Program-made: the position numbers and the translations under genes
In this document: positions 24,492 through 33,204 of the stretch, piece after piece
Layout: every line of letters starts with the position of its first letter
Position numbering within the stretch: position 1 is the first letter of the stretch
Notes under the pieces: model-generated
Told to the model about the DNA's origin: nothing
What the model saw: only the letters and a program-made list of their open reading frames with translations
Database searches by the model: none
From: Bacillota bacterium
GTDB lineage: Bacteria; Bacillota; Dethiobacteria; DTU022; UBA8154
Direction of reading: 5' to 3'
Length of the DNA: 38,786 nucleotides
NCBI GenBank assembly: GCA_030656575.1
Contig: JAUSPO010000056.1
Coordinates: 1-38,786, forward strand

Positions 24492-25456
24492 TACATGCCA
24501 CCCCCAATTTGTAAGAGTTTCAAGGCGTCTCCGTCTTTTGTGATATAAATACTATGAACATTAGGCAGCGTTTCCCTAATCATTTCAAAATAGAGTCTTG
24601 TCTTGGTGGTAGCTTTGCTTTTAGTGTATTCCTCCAGTATGGCTGCAAATCTGGCTACATCCCCTATAGCCCCTTCGGTTCTCTGTTCTTTATAGGCACT
24701 GGCAGATTGTATCATTTGTTCAGCCTCACCATTTGCTCTGGGGATTACGGTATTTTCATGTCTCAGCGCTTGATTGATCTTTGTTTCCTTTTCTTCCTTA
24801 GCGTCAACTACTGCTTTAAATGCCGGCTGCACTTCATGAGGAACAGCAACATCCTGTAATTGAATAGACTGAACTAAAATTCCCAAACCATATCCATTAA
24901 TAATTTGCTGCAGAACATCCTTCGCTGCTGCCTGAATTTCGGCTTTTCCATCTGTAAGAACCATATCAATTGGATCTTCGCCAACAACAAGCCTCATCGC
25001 AGCTTCGGCCGCTTTATCCAAAGTAGAAATGGGGTTTTGTGTATTTAGCAAGTAAGCAGATGCATCAGCAATTCTGTATTGAACAGTAAAATCAACAAAA
25101 GCTATGTTCTCGTCCCCCGTAAGCATTCTTTGCTGGTCAGGTATAGTCCTGTATTGAGCAGGCCTGTCCTGCTGCCCTGCCTGGGTAGTTGCATAGCCTA
25201 TCTCCCGCCGCAAAACCTGTCTTGTGGGAATTACATTTACCGTTTGGATTAACGGTATTTTAAAATGTATTCCCGGGCTTGTCTCATCAGTTATTTTCCC
25301 CAAAGTCCACACAACCCCCACAGAGTCTGCTTCAACAGTATAAAAAACTGAACTTATAAATATGAGAGCTAAGATGATGATCGATATTACGAAATACCTG
25401 CGGAGATTTTTTTCACTTCCTGCTGCTTCTGTAATTAGTTCTTTAATGGTGCTCAT
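24491..25456 (-). CDS. hflK: SPFH/Band 7 protein HflK
   Basis: A 321-residue protein: short cytoplasmic N-terminus, membrane segment around residues 22-42, then Band 7 domain (VEADSVGVVWTLGKITDETS, PGIHFKIPLIQTVN, FVDFTVQYRIADA) and the HflK-type end (QLQDVAVPHEVQPAFKAVVD, TKTRLYFEMIRETLPN). It lacks the Gly-rich N-terminus of E. coli HflK, as is common in Firmicutes. Partner of HflC, with which it is translationally coupled. The ATG is preceded by GGAGGAGAG-type purines. Confidence 0.92.
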   Translation of the reverse strand: MSTIKELITEAAGSEKNLRRYFVISIIILALIFISSVFYTVEADSVGVVWTLGKITDETSPGIHFKIPLIQTVNVIPTRQVLRREIGYATTQAGQQDRPAQYRTIPDQQRMLTGDENIAFVDFTVQYRIADASAYLLNTQNPISTLDKAAEAAMRLVVGEDPIDMVLTDGKAEIQAAAKDVLQQIINGYGLGILVQSIQLQDVAVPHEVQPAFKAVVDAKEEKETKINQALRHENTVIPRANGEAEQMIQSASAYKEQRTEGAIGDVARFAAILEEYTKSKATTKTRLYFEMIRETLPNVHSIYITKDGDALKLLQIGGGM

Positions 25457-25562
25457 ATTATTACTCTCCTCCTCTTTATGAAAATTTTAGAATGCTCTTT
25501 AATATTTAGAGCACAATTTCCTGCTTGATGCCATACATATATCAGGTTGGCACCTATTCGCG

Positions 25563-25612
25563 CATCTCCCTGTATATGTATACTTTTCGACAAATCTCAG
25601 AGTGATTCCTCT
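25563..25612. repeat. Direct repeat, left copy
   Basis: The stretch CTGTATATGTATAC, then CGACAAATCT and GATTCCTCTTTA, resembles 26268-26322 (CTGCATATCTATAC, CGACCAACCT, GATTCCTCTTTA) with a few mismatches and a small length difference. The two copies bracket the altronate dehydratase remnant. Confidence 0.4.
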
Positions 25613-26233
25613 TTAACAATAATTGCATAGTCTGCTGATAGCAATCTCATTCATTCCCAGCATCTCTGCTTTTGTCTGCTTACCATTAGCTATATCTATA
25701 ACCATCTCTAAAAGTTCTTCTCCCAGTTGTTCTACAGTCTTTCCACCTGAAATAGAATCACTTGTATCAAAGTCCATATTGTCAAACATATTTTCAAAAG
25801 TTCTCTTATTCCCTGTAATTTTAATAACTGGTGCAATTGGATTCCCCACCGGCGTCCCCCGTCCTGTGGTATTATCTTCTGTTCTTCCCCGTTCCGCTAA
25901 AATATGTTCTGCGCCAACAAATTCTGTTGTTTCACTTAAGATCGAAGTCCCGCCCAAATCCACTAATCTGTCGCTTAGGTTACCTACTACAGGATTAGCA
26001 GACAGCCCGGATGTGGGGTCCGAGCCTCCACATTCCGTTCCTAAAATAAGCTCAGATATGTCACATTCTTCTCTCTGGCACAAAGCTGCTTCCCTGACAA
26101 GTTGTTCTGCTATTTTTACAGCTTTTTCCACAGTCTTAATTGTACCCCCTCAACTCGCTGTTGCTTTGGCCATAATTGGTTCCGTAGCTGTTGCCACAGA
26201 ATCAGAAGGCTTAATTAATACAGCATTAACCAT
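25613..26233 (-). pseudogene. Collapsed altronate/galactarate dehydratase (UxaA family)
   Basis: Three separate parts of a protein of about 500 residues are joined in one frame. First is the N-terminal SAF-like start (MVNAVLIKPSDSVATATEPI). An in-frame UGA follows at 26150-26152. Next is a middle part (EECDISELILGTECGGSDPT, GLSANPVVGNLSDRLVDLGG), and last the C-terminal part (NTTGRGTPVGNPIAPVIKIT to the end). The SAF remainder plus the front of the second domain, and about 90 residues before TTGRGTP, are missing compared with family members such as Bacillus UxaA. The enzyme dehydrates sugar acids such as altronate; this copy cannot be functional as such. Confidence 0.8.
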
Positions 26234-26267
26234 GATTTTCTGCCTCCTTGTTAGATTAGCTCTCCTT

Positions 26268-26322
26268 CCTGCATATCTATACGAATAATATTCGACCAAC
26301 CTGCCTGAGATTCCTCTTTAGG
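26268..26322. repeat. Direct repeat, right copy
   Basis: Matches the copy at 25563-25612 in its main blocks. It also contains CGAATAATATTCG, a 13-base palindrome that could be an activator site for the sigma-54-like promoter just downstream. Confidence 0.4.
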
Positions 26323-26331
26323 GAGATTTTA

Positions 26332-26348
26332 TTGGTTTTTTACTTGCA
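26332..26348 (+). promoter_or_regulatory. Possible sigma-54 promoter upstream of the AOR remnant
   Basis: TTGG-TTTTTTAC-TTGCA has the invariant GG (26334-26335) and GC (26346-26347) ten bases apart, as in -24/-12 promoters. It lies about 55 bases before the AOR start. The -24 box lacks the usual CAC, so this is tentative. Confidence 0.4.
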
Positions 26349-26401
26349 GACAACCTCTATAAATAATATGATTGATGTACAGAGAAAGGGGTAATTTTTT
26401 G

Positions 26402-26956
26402 ATGAGATTTGGCTATGCAGGAGAAATACTTAAGGTGGATTTAACAAATGGCTATGCCAAGGAAAGCCTGATTCTTTGCGATTTCAGATGGCCTATGACC
26501 TGGGCTGTTTATCCAGGGGGACATGTGGGTGATCCTACTCTGGAAAGCCGGATCTTCTCCGCCATTTCCGGCAAAGAGACAGACGAAGCCGGGCTGAACC
26601 ATATCGGAGAAAGAATCTTTAATCTGCAAAGGGCAATATTGCTGCGGCAGGGGTGGCAGGGACGCCAGGATGACCGGCTATTGGATCATTTCTATCAAGA
26701 ACCTTTAAAGGAAGGCGATATCCATTTTACCACCAAATGTGAAGTAATGGGACCGAATGGGGAGTTTACCTCCCTAATAGGGAAGGCCCTCGATGAAGAG
26801 GCGGTAGAGAAGATGAAAAGCGAGTACTATGAACTGCGCGGCTGGGACGCAGTCAGCGGGCTGCTCACACGAACCGGACTCCAGGCCCTTGGGCTTGAAG
26901 ATGTGGCCTCTGATCTCGCTGGCCGGGGATTATTAAATAGTAAGGATGCATACTAA
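26402..26956 (+). pseudogene. Internally deleted aldehyde:ferredoxin oxidoreductase
   Basis: The first 18 or so residues (MRFGYAGEILKVDLTNG) are the classic N-terminus of tungsten aldehyde:ferredoxin oxidoreductases. From LILCDFRWPMTW onward the sequence is the C-terminal domain (GDPTLESRIFSAISGKETDE, GERIFNLQRAILLRQG, ELRGWDAVSGLLTRTGL). About 400 middle residues, including the tungstopterin and [4Fe-4S] parts, are gone, yet the frame is kept for 184 residues with no stop. AAGGGG precedes the ATG. The family oxidises aldehydes to acids with ferredoxin. This product could not bind the usual cofactors. Confidence 0.82.
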
Positions 26957-27019
26957 CCTAAGGCTTCCACCAGGACGATAGGGCAAAGATAGTGAGCAAG
27001 CCTAGCCCCCTTGGCGGAG

Positions 27020-27067
27020 TTCTCCCGGGAAAGAGGATGTGAATCCACCCCCTCTTTCCCGGGAGAA
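27020..27067. repeat. Perfect 17-bp inverted repeat
   Basis: TTCTCCCGGGAAAGAGG and CCTCTTTCCCGGGAGAA are separated by 14 bases. On the plus strand As, not Ts, follow; on the minus strand the T tract precedes it, so it is not a normal terminator in either direction. It lies between the AOR remnant and menG. The rest of 26957-27165 shows only the menG ribosome binding site. Confidence 0.6.
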
Positions 27068-27165
27068 AAAAAGTTGGTTATAAAACTTTTTTTGGAAATA
27101 ATATACATAAAGGGTAGCAGAACACACTCGTTAAAGATTCTTCATTCAAGGAGGATATAAAAAGA

Positions 27166-27876
27166 TTGTCTATCTCAAAAGAAGAACAGATACATGAAGT
27201 TTTTGAATCCATTTCTGAAAGATACGACATGATGAATTCGGTAATCAGTTTTTGCCAACATAAAGTTTGGCGAAGAGATGTAATTAGAAGGATGGAATTA
27301 AGAAAAGGGACAAAAGCAATAGATCTCTGCTGCGGTACGGGACAGTGGACGCTTTCCCTGGCGCGCGAAATAAGTCCGGGAGAGGTCTATGGTGTTGACT
27401 TCAGCGAAAATATGCTTGAGAAAGCCAGAGAGAAAGAATCGAAGTTTAATATTAAGAACGTCAGGTTCCTGTATGGAAATGTCAAAGAACTGCCTTTTGA
27501 AGACAACTATTTTCATTATGCAACAATCTGTTTCGGGCTGCGCAATGTTTCAAACTATATGGAAACGTTAAAGGAAAGCTGGCGGGTTTTAAAACCTGAA
27601 GGGAAACTGATCTGTCTGGAAACATCAAGGCCTTCTTTACCTGTCTTCAAACAGTTTTATTATTTATACATGCGCTATATCGTACCTTTTCTCGGCGGAA
27701 TATTTACCGGAAGGTCTAAGGAATACCTGTGGCTGCAGGAATCCACATGGAATTTTCCCGATAAAAAGACACTGGCAGAGCAATTCAGGGAATCCGGCTT
27801 TGAAAATATTGTTATTAAGCAATACCTGGGAGGAGTAGTGGCAATGCACATGGGGATAAAACAGAAGGAATCATAA
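27166..27876 (+). CDS. menG: Demethylmenaquinone methyltransferase (MenG/UbiE)
   Basis: A 236-residue SAM-dependent methyltransferase with the UbiE signatures VFESISERYDMMNSVISF and WRVLKPEGKLICLETSRP, and the SAM-binding loop AIDLCCGTGQWTLSLA. It methylates demethylmenaquinone in the last step of menaquinone synthesis. The start is TTG with GGAGG eleven bases upstream. It faces the CPBP-menA-polyprenyl synthase genes, whose 3' end is 33 bases away. The opposing genes make the later steps of the same pathway, which supports MenG rather than UbiE proper. Confidence 0.9.
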   Translation: MSISKEEQIHEVFESISERYDMMNSVISFCQHKVWRRDVIRRMELRKGTKAIDLCCGTGQWTLSLAREISPGEVYGVDFSENMLEKAREKESKFNIKNVRFLYGNVKELPFEDNYFHYATICFGLRNVSNYMETLKESWRVLKPEGKLICLETSRPSLPVFKQFYYLYMRYIVPFLGGIFTGRSKEYLWLQESTWNFPDKKTLAEQFRESGFENIVIKQYLGGVVAMHMGIKQKES

Positions 27877-27909
27877 TACATGAAATGAAAATATCCAACC
27901 AATACTATC

Positions 27910-28533
27910 TCAAACCACAGGAAAAAGTACGAAAATAAGCAAACCCCAGATAGCATGGGAAATCACAGGAGAGAGAAGGTTTTTTTGGGTATGATAGAGA
28001 AAACCCCAGAAAAGCCCTGCTATAAAAGAAGCCAGAATCAGACTGACATTTAAAGTCCATATATGGACGGAGGAATAAATGATCGCAGTGAGCAGAAGTC
28101 CTCTCCATGGTCCCAGACGATTGATCAGGTACTTTTGAAGATAACCCCGCCAGTAAATCTCCTCTGCAGGACCGGTGATTATCAGAAGCAAAAAAACAAT
28201 TAAACCTAAAGAGGTCCCCTCTCGAAAAGCATACACCCCCTGAATCTCACCCGCAGTAAAGGGAATTATTTCTTCAAGGAACCACCTGCCCAGCACGAAG
28301 ATCCAATAAAGCAGCACTGCTGAAACAACGCCAATAAATACCTGGGAAAGACGTAACTCAAAGGGTTTTTCTCTCTCCATGCTCATACGAGCCAGGGAAA
28401 TAAAGGCAAGCATTGACGCAGAAATGGCTATCTTTAGCCAAAAGTTGCCCCATTCCAGTACAAAACTAAAGTACCAGAAGATAAAAGCCATAATTACAGT
28501 TATCAGAACAATAAATCCCTCTTTCTCTTTCAC
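27910..28533 (-). CDS. CPBP family intramembrane metalloprotease
   Basis: A 207-residue integral membrane protein with six or more hydrophobic segments. The CPBP (Abi/Rce1-like) motifs are present: EEIYWRG (EExxxR), YSSVHIW and a final SHAIWG. These proteins are membrane-embedded proteases or transporters with various roles such as prenyl-protein processing or self-immunity; the target is unknown. It starts 18 bases after the prenyltransferase stop, so it is the last gene of a prenyl-chain operon. Confidence 0.85.
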   Translation of the reverse strand: MKEKEGFIVLITVIMAFIFWYFSFVLEWGNFWLKIAISASMLAFISLARMSMEREKPFELRLSQVFIGVVSAVLLYWIFVLGRWFLEEIIPFTAGEIQGVYAFREGTSLGLIVFLLLIITGPAEEIYWRGYLQKYLINRLGPWRGLLLTAIIYSSVHIWTLNVSLILASFIAGLFWGFLYHTQKNLLSPVISHAIWGLLIFVLFPVV

Positions 28534-28551
28534 GTCAGCATCTCACCTCTT

Positions 28552-29544
28552 TCAAGATAGGGGGAAAAAGTGCTCTGTAATCAGCGAGAGGATGAAAAGC
28601 ACTCCAAACATCGTTGAAAGACGGGCTGTCTTCGGATCGGCATCTACCGGGATTTCGGGTTGATTCTTGAAATCAGACATGAGCTGCAAAGTGGAGGGCA
28701 GCGAGAGGAAAACTGCTAAAACCCACCAGGAAAGATAACCCAGGATGATTCCGAAGCCGATTAACATGTAGACGCCATAGACCAGCCAGGCAAAAAGTTT
28801 TATGGCTCTTACCCGGCCCAACCAGATAGTAACTGTCATAATTTTCATCTCAGAATCGTAGTGCATATCCTTCAGGTTATTCGCCAAGAGCACCAGCGCT
28901 ACCCAGATCCCCAGGGGCAAAGATATGCAGAGGACCACTGCCGCCCCTTCCCATACACCGGTCTGCACATAATAGGATCCCACGGTCATCAAAGGCCCCC
29001 ACATGAGGAAGACAGAAATTTCTCCGAGTCCCCGATATTTATATTTCACCGGCCCGGCAGTATAGAAAACACTGGCAAAGCATCCTGCAATGGTCATGGC
29101 GATAATGGGCCACCCCCGGAGTCCTGCAAGGTAGATACAGATAAGTGCAGCGATGCTGTAAAGAATAAGAGAAAATATAATGATCTCTTTAGGAGAAAAG
29201 ACCTTACCAAGTATGGGGTGGGTTCGATAAAGAGTCGTGGGCGCTCCGGGCCTATCTGCCCCGTAAAGAGTATCAAAATAATCATTTAAAATATTTGTCG
29301 CCCCGTGAATGGCCACCATGCCAACCAGGACAAGAAAAGCCAAACCGGGGTAAAAGACCCCCTGCAGTAAAAGCCCCATCATACTCCCCACTGTTACCGA
29401 AACTGCCGTCATGGGAAATGACCAGGGACGAAAGGCCAAAAATAATTCCCTGATTCCCCTTTTTCTCTCGGAAATTCTTACTTCTTGAAAAGAAGCCTCT
29501 AATGCTTCCACAACAACTTCTCCAGATAACGACGCTTTCCTCAA
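28552..29544 (-). CDS. menA: UbiA-type prenyltransferase, probable MenA
   Basis: About 330 residues with eight or nine membrane segments. The first Asp-rich motif is NILNDYFDTLYGADRPGA and the second is less canonical, LLANNLKDMHYDSEMK. It probably joins a polyprenyl chain to 1,4-dihydroxy-2-naphthoate in menaquinone synthesis. I chose TTG at 29544, eight bases after AAAGGAGGA. The longer frame runs back inside the polyprenyl synthase gene. A charged N-terminal extension of about 35 residues precedes the UbiA domain. Confidence 0.85.
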   Translation of the reverse strand: MRKASLSGEVVVEALEASFQEVRISERKRGIRELFLAFRPWSFPMTAVSVTVGSMMGLLLQGVFYPGLAFLVLVGMVAIHGATNILNDYFDTLYGADRPGAPTTLYRTHPILGKVFSPKEIIIFSLILYSIAALICIYLAGLRGWPIIAMTIAGCFASVFYTAGPVKYKYRGLGEISVFLMWGPLMTVGSYYVQTGVWEGAAVVLCISLPLGIWVALVLLANNLKDMHYDSEMKIMTVTIWLGRVRAIKLFAWLVYGVYMLIGFGIILGYLSWWVLAVFLSLPSTLQLMSDFKNQPEIPVDADPKTARLSTMFGVLFILSLITEHFFPLS

Positions 29545-29570
29545 AAGACCTTCCTCCTTTAAAGCAGTAA

Positions 29571-30542
29571 TTACAACCCCCGGTCCAAAATGATACGGGA
29601 TATTACTTTTAAACCATCCCTTACTTCTTTTGAAGGTATTCGTTCCAGACATTTAAAAGCTTTGGAAATATAATCTTCTGCTAATTTTAAACTATAAGAC
29701 AATCCTCCCTTAAGCTTTATTTCTTGAAGAGTTGAAAGCAGTTCATCTTCACCAAGTTTTCTATCATTTATCCAGGAGATGATCTCGTTTTTTCTTTTTG
29801 ATAATTGCAATGTATGTATCAAAGGCAATGTAATTACCCCGTTTTTAAGATCACTGCAAATATCTTTACCGATACTTGATTTCTTTTCAATAGAAAAATC
29901 AAGAACATCGTCAATGATTTGAAAGGCCATGCCTAAATTTAAGCCAAATTGGAAAAATGTTTTTTTCAGCTCTTCAGCTGCATCGGATGTCAAACAACCC
30001 GCCAAGCAGCAGGAAGCCATGAAAACTGCAGTTTTTAATTCTATTCTTTCCAGATACTCCTCTTCTGTTATCTCCGTGTTGAAAGAATCAAGCTGCTGGC
30101 CTATTTCTCCCGCAGATGTTTTCTCCACAACATTTGCGATAAGATCAATGATCTCCAGGCTTCCATTAGCCGTTAGAATAGTAAACGCTTTGGAAAAAAT
30201 ATAATCCCCGATAAGAACGGACATATGATTTCCCCATATTGAGTTCAGAGTTGGTACACCCCGCCTCAAATTTGCATTATCTAAAACATCATCATGCATT
30301 AAAGTAGCGGTATGGATAAGCTCAAGGCTTGCAGCAATAGGAATTAAATTTTCTAGATTATTCCAGTGCAAACGGGCTGAGATTAAAAAGAGCGCCGGCC
30401 GCAGCTTTTTACCCTTCATCTTAATTAAAGTTGAGTTTACAAGCGCAAATTTTTGCGGATTTTGTTTTATAATTTTGATAATGAATTCATCAATTTGTTC
30501 CAGCTCAGGAACGATATCCAACAAAGCATCTTTTGTTTTCAT
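29571..30542 (-). CDS. Polyprenyl diphosphate synthase (heptaprenyl-type)
   Basis: A 323-residue trans-prenyltransferase. First Asp-rich motif LMHDDVLDNANLRRG, second FQIIDDVLDFS, with GKKLRPALFLISARL near the N-terminus. It extends isoprenoid diphosphates to make the menaquinone side chain; the chain length is not readable here. The ATG has GGGAGGG upstream. It is the first gene of the polyprenyl synthase-menA-CPBP run and lies 62 bases after the hydrogenase-like gene at 30605-31261, so it could be read from the large upstream operon too. Confidence 0.92.
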   Translation of the reverse strand: MKTKDALLDIVPELEQIDEFIIKIIKQNPQKFALVNSTLIKMKGKKLRPALFLISARLHWNNLENLIPIAASLELIHTATLMHDDVLDNANLRRGVPTLNSIWGNHMSVLIGDYIFSKAFTILTANGSLEIIDLIANVVEKTSAGEIGQQLDSFNTEITEEEYLERIELKTAVFMASCCLAGCLTSDAAEELKKTFFQFGLNLGMAFQIIDDVLDFSIEKKSSIGKDICSDLKNGVITLPLIHTLQLSKRKNEIISWINDRKLGEDELLSTLQEIKLKGGLSYSLKLAEDYISKAFKCLERIPSKEVRDGLKVISRIILDRGL

Positions 30543-30604
30543 AATTCACCCTCCCGGTGCCAGACCTTTAACTTTTATTATAACTTATTTGTGCTTGCGG
30601 TTCT

Positions 30605-31261
30605 CTATTTAATGGTATTGGAAAGATTGAATAGGTTATTTTCGTCCAATAACCTTACAGGATAGACGGTGGGGTAGGTTTTGTCAAAAGCTGGTATGGC
30701 AAGACCGAATATGTTTGGTAAAATACAGGTTGGACAGAGCGAGACACATTTTTGATCACATTTTAAGCAGCTTTCTTTGGCGAGATGAGGATAGTAAACA
30801 ACCTGACGCTCAACCCCTCTCCCGATAAAACCCAGGGCACCCTCTCCCTTGACCTCCTGACAATAACGGACACAGAGGCCACAGAGGATACAAAAAGTCA
30901 GCTCTTTGGCAAACTTTCCACTGTCCGCACCATACTCCGCAGCCAGTTTTTCAACTTCTCCTTTGGGTGATGAAGCCAAGAGAAGTTCCAGAATAATTAC
31001 GCGGATTTTTTGGATACGGGGAGTAGCGGTATTTACCACCAGACCTTCCTCGGCAGGATAAACACAGGAAGCCACAACCTTTGTCCTTCCGCCTTTAACA
31101 ATTTCCACACTGCAGAGGCGGCAGGCACCGTACGGGGAAAGTTCGTGATGTTCACAAAGAGTTGGAATGCTTATACCTTCCTTCCGGGCAACCTGTAAAA
31201 GTGTGGCCCCTTCCTCTGCCTGTATTTCTTTCCCGTCAATGATCATATGCAAAGTTTTCAT
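30605..31261 (-). CDS. HoxU/NuoG-N-like iron-sulfur protein
   Basis: A 218-residue protein like the N-terminal part of NuoG or [FeFe]-hydrogenase HydA, or HoxU. A [2Fe-2S] plant-type domain (PTLCEHHELSPYGACRLCSV, ASCVYP) is followed by a [4Fe-4S] domain (FCILCGLCVRYCQ) and a final Cys set (SCLKCDQKCVSLCPTCILPN). There is no H-cluster or NuoG catalytic-like domain, and it is full length for a HoxU-like subunit. It probably carries electrons between NuoF and the Hdr/Flx module. It begins one base after nuoF's stop and is the last gene of that run. Confidence 0.82.
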   Translation of the reverse strand: MKTLHMIIDGKEIQAEEGATLLQVARKEGISIPTLCEHHELSPYGACRLCSVEIVKGGRTKVVASCVYPAEEGLVVNTATPRIQKIRVIILELLLASSPKGEVEKLAAEYGADSGKFAKELTFCILCGLCVRYCQEVKGEGALGFIGRGVERQVVYYPHLAKESCLKCDQKCVSLCPTCILPNIFGLAIPAFDKTYPTVYPVRLLDENNLFNLSNTIK

Positions 31262-31262
31262 A

Positions 31263-33182
31263 TTAATTCTCCCCCCGGCAAATTTCCCTGTTTAAAGGAA
31301 CCGCTGGAACAGGCTCCCCGGAAAGTTTTCTGACAGCATGGAACTTTTCCGGGCAGACATCAGCGCAAATCCCACATTTGATGCACTTATCCTGTAAGAT
31401 AACATGGATTTGCCTGCGATCACCATCGATGGCTTCTGACGGGCAGTTTTTCAGACAGGCGCCGCAGCCTCTGCATTTTTCCGGGTCAATAAAATAGGTA
31501 ATCAGTCCCTGGCAAACCTTTGTGGGACAACGTTTTTCCAGGATATGGGCCAGGTATTCTTCCCTGAAGTATTTAATGGCAGTAAGAACGGGATTTGCAG
31601 CAGTCTGCCCCAATGCACAAAGGGAAGCATCAGAGATGACATCCGCCAGTTCCTCCAGCACGGATAGATCCCCTTCATTTCCCTCCCCCCGTGAGATTCT
31701 TTGCAGTATTGCAAGCAGTTGTTTTATCCCTTCCCTGCAGGGCACACATTTCCCACAGGATTCTTCAGCAAGAAAATCGAGGAAATACCGGGCCACATCC
31801 ACCATGCAGGTCTCCTCATCCATGACGATCATACCCCCTGAGCCCATCATGGCGCCGACCTTGCTGAACTCATCAAAATCTATGGGCATATCAAGAAACT
31901 GCTGGGGGATACAGCCCCCTGAAGGGCCTCCGATTTGCACAGCCTTGAATTCTTTGCCACCGGGGATTCCCCCTCCGATGTCATAAACAATCTCTCTTAT
32001 CGTCGTTCCCATGGGAACTTCAACTAATCCCGTATTATTGACATTACCTACCAGGGAAAATATTTTTGTTCCCTTGCTGTTTTCCGTACCGATGGAGCTG
32101 TACCAATCTGCCCCCCTATTGATAACCAGCGGTATATTGGCCAGGGTTTCCACATTGTTAAGATTGCTGGGCCTTCCCCATATTCCGCTGACAGCGGTAC
32201 GGGTGTATTTGGGTCTGGGTTGACCTACCCTGCCCTCAATAGCCGCCATCAACGCGCTGGATTCTCCCGAAACAAATGCACCGGCACCGCGGTGAACAGT
32301 AACGGAAAAGTGAAAAGAAGAACCCAAAATGTTTTTTCCCAGCAGTCCGTACTCCTGTGCCTGACTAATGGCGTGCAGAGTGTTCTCCGTAGCAAGGGGG
32401 TACTCCTGCCGGATATAGATAAAACCTTCAGAGGCCCCGATGGCATACGCGTTGATAATCAACCCTTCCAGCACGCGGTGAGGGTTGCCCTCCATAATTG
32501 ATCTGTCCATGTAAGCCCCGGGATCACCTTCGTCACAGTTCACCACAGCATACTTGATCTCACCAGGGGCCTGACGTGTGGTTTCCCATTTTATTCCTGC
32601 AGGAAACCCACCACCCCCTCTTCCACGGACATTGGCTTTTTTTACCTCTTCGATGACTTCCTGAGGTGTCATCTCTTCTAAGACCTTTGCCAGCGCCTCA
32701 TACCCGCCAATGGCGATATAATCGTTGATTTCTTTGGGATCAATAAAGCGGTTGCTCCCGAAAACCAGTTGTGACTGGTGTTTATAAAAAGGAATCTCTG
32801 CTTCTTTGGCGATTCTTTCCCCCGAGTTGAGATCCTGAAATAATAGCCGAGTTATTATTTCTTTTTTTATTAGGGTGCTGGAGACAATCTCCGCAACATC
32901 CTCAACTCTAACCCGCAGGTAGCATATTTCCTGAGGAAATAGTAGAACAACGACCCCATTTTCACAAAAACCATGACAACCACTGTTTTTTAGCTCTACT
33001 TCAGCAAAAAGATTATGTCGATCGATCTCTTCCTTGAATAGTTCAAATACTTTTTTGCTCCCGTAAGCCAGACACCCGGTTCCACCACAGACCACAACCC
33101 TGGATTTTACCACATTCCTTTTTGCCAGAAGTGTCTCTTTCAATTTACTTAAATCTTTAGGAGCTTTAATTTTTCTCACCAT
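31263..33182 (-). CDS. NuoF/HydB-type NADH-binding flavoprotein
   Basis: A 639-residue protein of HydB layout. N-terminal thioredoxin-like [2Fe-2S] domain (VVVCGGTGCLAYGSKKVFEL), then NuoF core with the FMN/NADH site (ANVRGRGGGGFPAGIKWE, VVNCDEGDPGAYMDR) and the [4Fe-4S] motif ESCGKCVPCREG. Two C-terminal ferredoxin [4Fe-4S] motifs follow (CRGCGACLKNCP, CIKCGICADVCP). This is the form found in electron-bifurcating hydrogenases and related NADH complexes. ATG at 33182 has GGAGGAG seven bases upstream. No hydrogenase catalytic subunit is present nearby, so electrons probably go to or from the Flx/Hdr proteins. Confidence 0.92.
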   Translation of the reverse strand: MVRKIKAPKDLSKLKETLLAKRNVVKSRVVVCGGTGCLAYGSKKVFELFKEEIDRHNLFAEVELKNSGCHGFCENGVVVLLFPQEICYLRVRVEDVAEIVSSTLIKKEIITRLLFQDLNSGERIAKEAEIPFYKHQSQLVFGSNRFIDPKEINDYIAIGGYEALAKVLEEMTPQEVIEEVKKANVRGRGGGGFPAGIKWETTRQAPGEIKYAVVNCDEGDPGAYMDRSIMEGNPHRVLEGLIINAYAIGASEGFIYIRQEYPLATENTLHAISQAQEYGLLGKNILGSSFHFSVTVHRGAGAFVSGESSALMAAIEGRVGQPRPKYTRTAVSGIWGRPSNLNNVETLANIPLVINRGADWYSSIGTENSKGTKIFSLVGNVNNTGLVEVPMGTTIREIVYDIGGGIPGGKEFKAVQIGGPSGGCIPQQFLDMPIDFDEFSKVGAMMGSGGMIVMDEETCMVDVARYFLDFLAEESCGKCVPCREGIKQLLAILQRISRGEGNEGDLSVLEELADVISDASLCALGQTAANPVLTAIKYFREEYLAHILEKRCPTKVCQGLITYFIDPEKCRGCGACLKNCPSEAIDGDRRQIHVILQDKCIKCGICADVCPEKFHAVRKLSGEPVPAVPLNREICRGEN

Positions 33183-33204
33183 AACCGTTCTCCTCCTGTT
33201 TCTC

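Noticed and set aside
25549-25566. Sigma-54 promoter TTGGCACCTATTCGCGC
   Set aside because: The -24 box is good but no GC lies ten bases after GG, so the -12 box fails.
26150-26152. In-frame UGA in the UxaA remnant as a fourth selenocysteine codon
   Set aside because: It lies at a deletion junction, not at a conserved Cys, no clear SECIS-like hairpin was seen, and the gene lacks large parts.
27001-27070. Cobalamin or molybdenum-cofactor riboswitch between the AOR remnant and menG
   Set aside because: GGGAAAGAGGATGTGAATCC looks a little like part of a B12 box, but the rest of the consensus is missing and a perfect inverted repeat explains the sequence.
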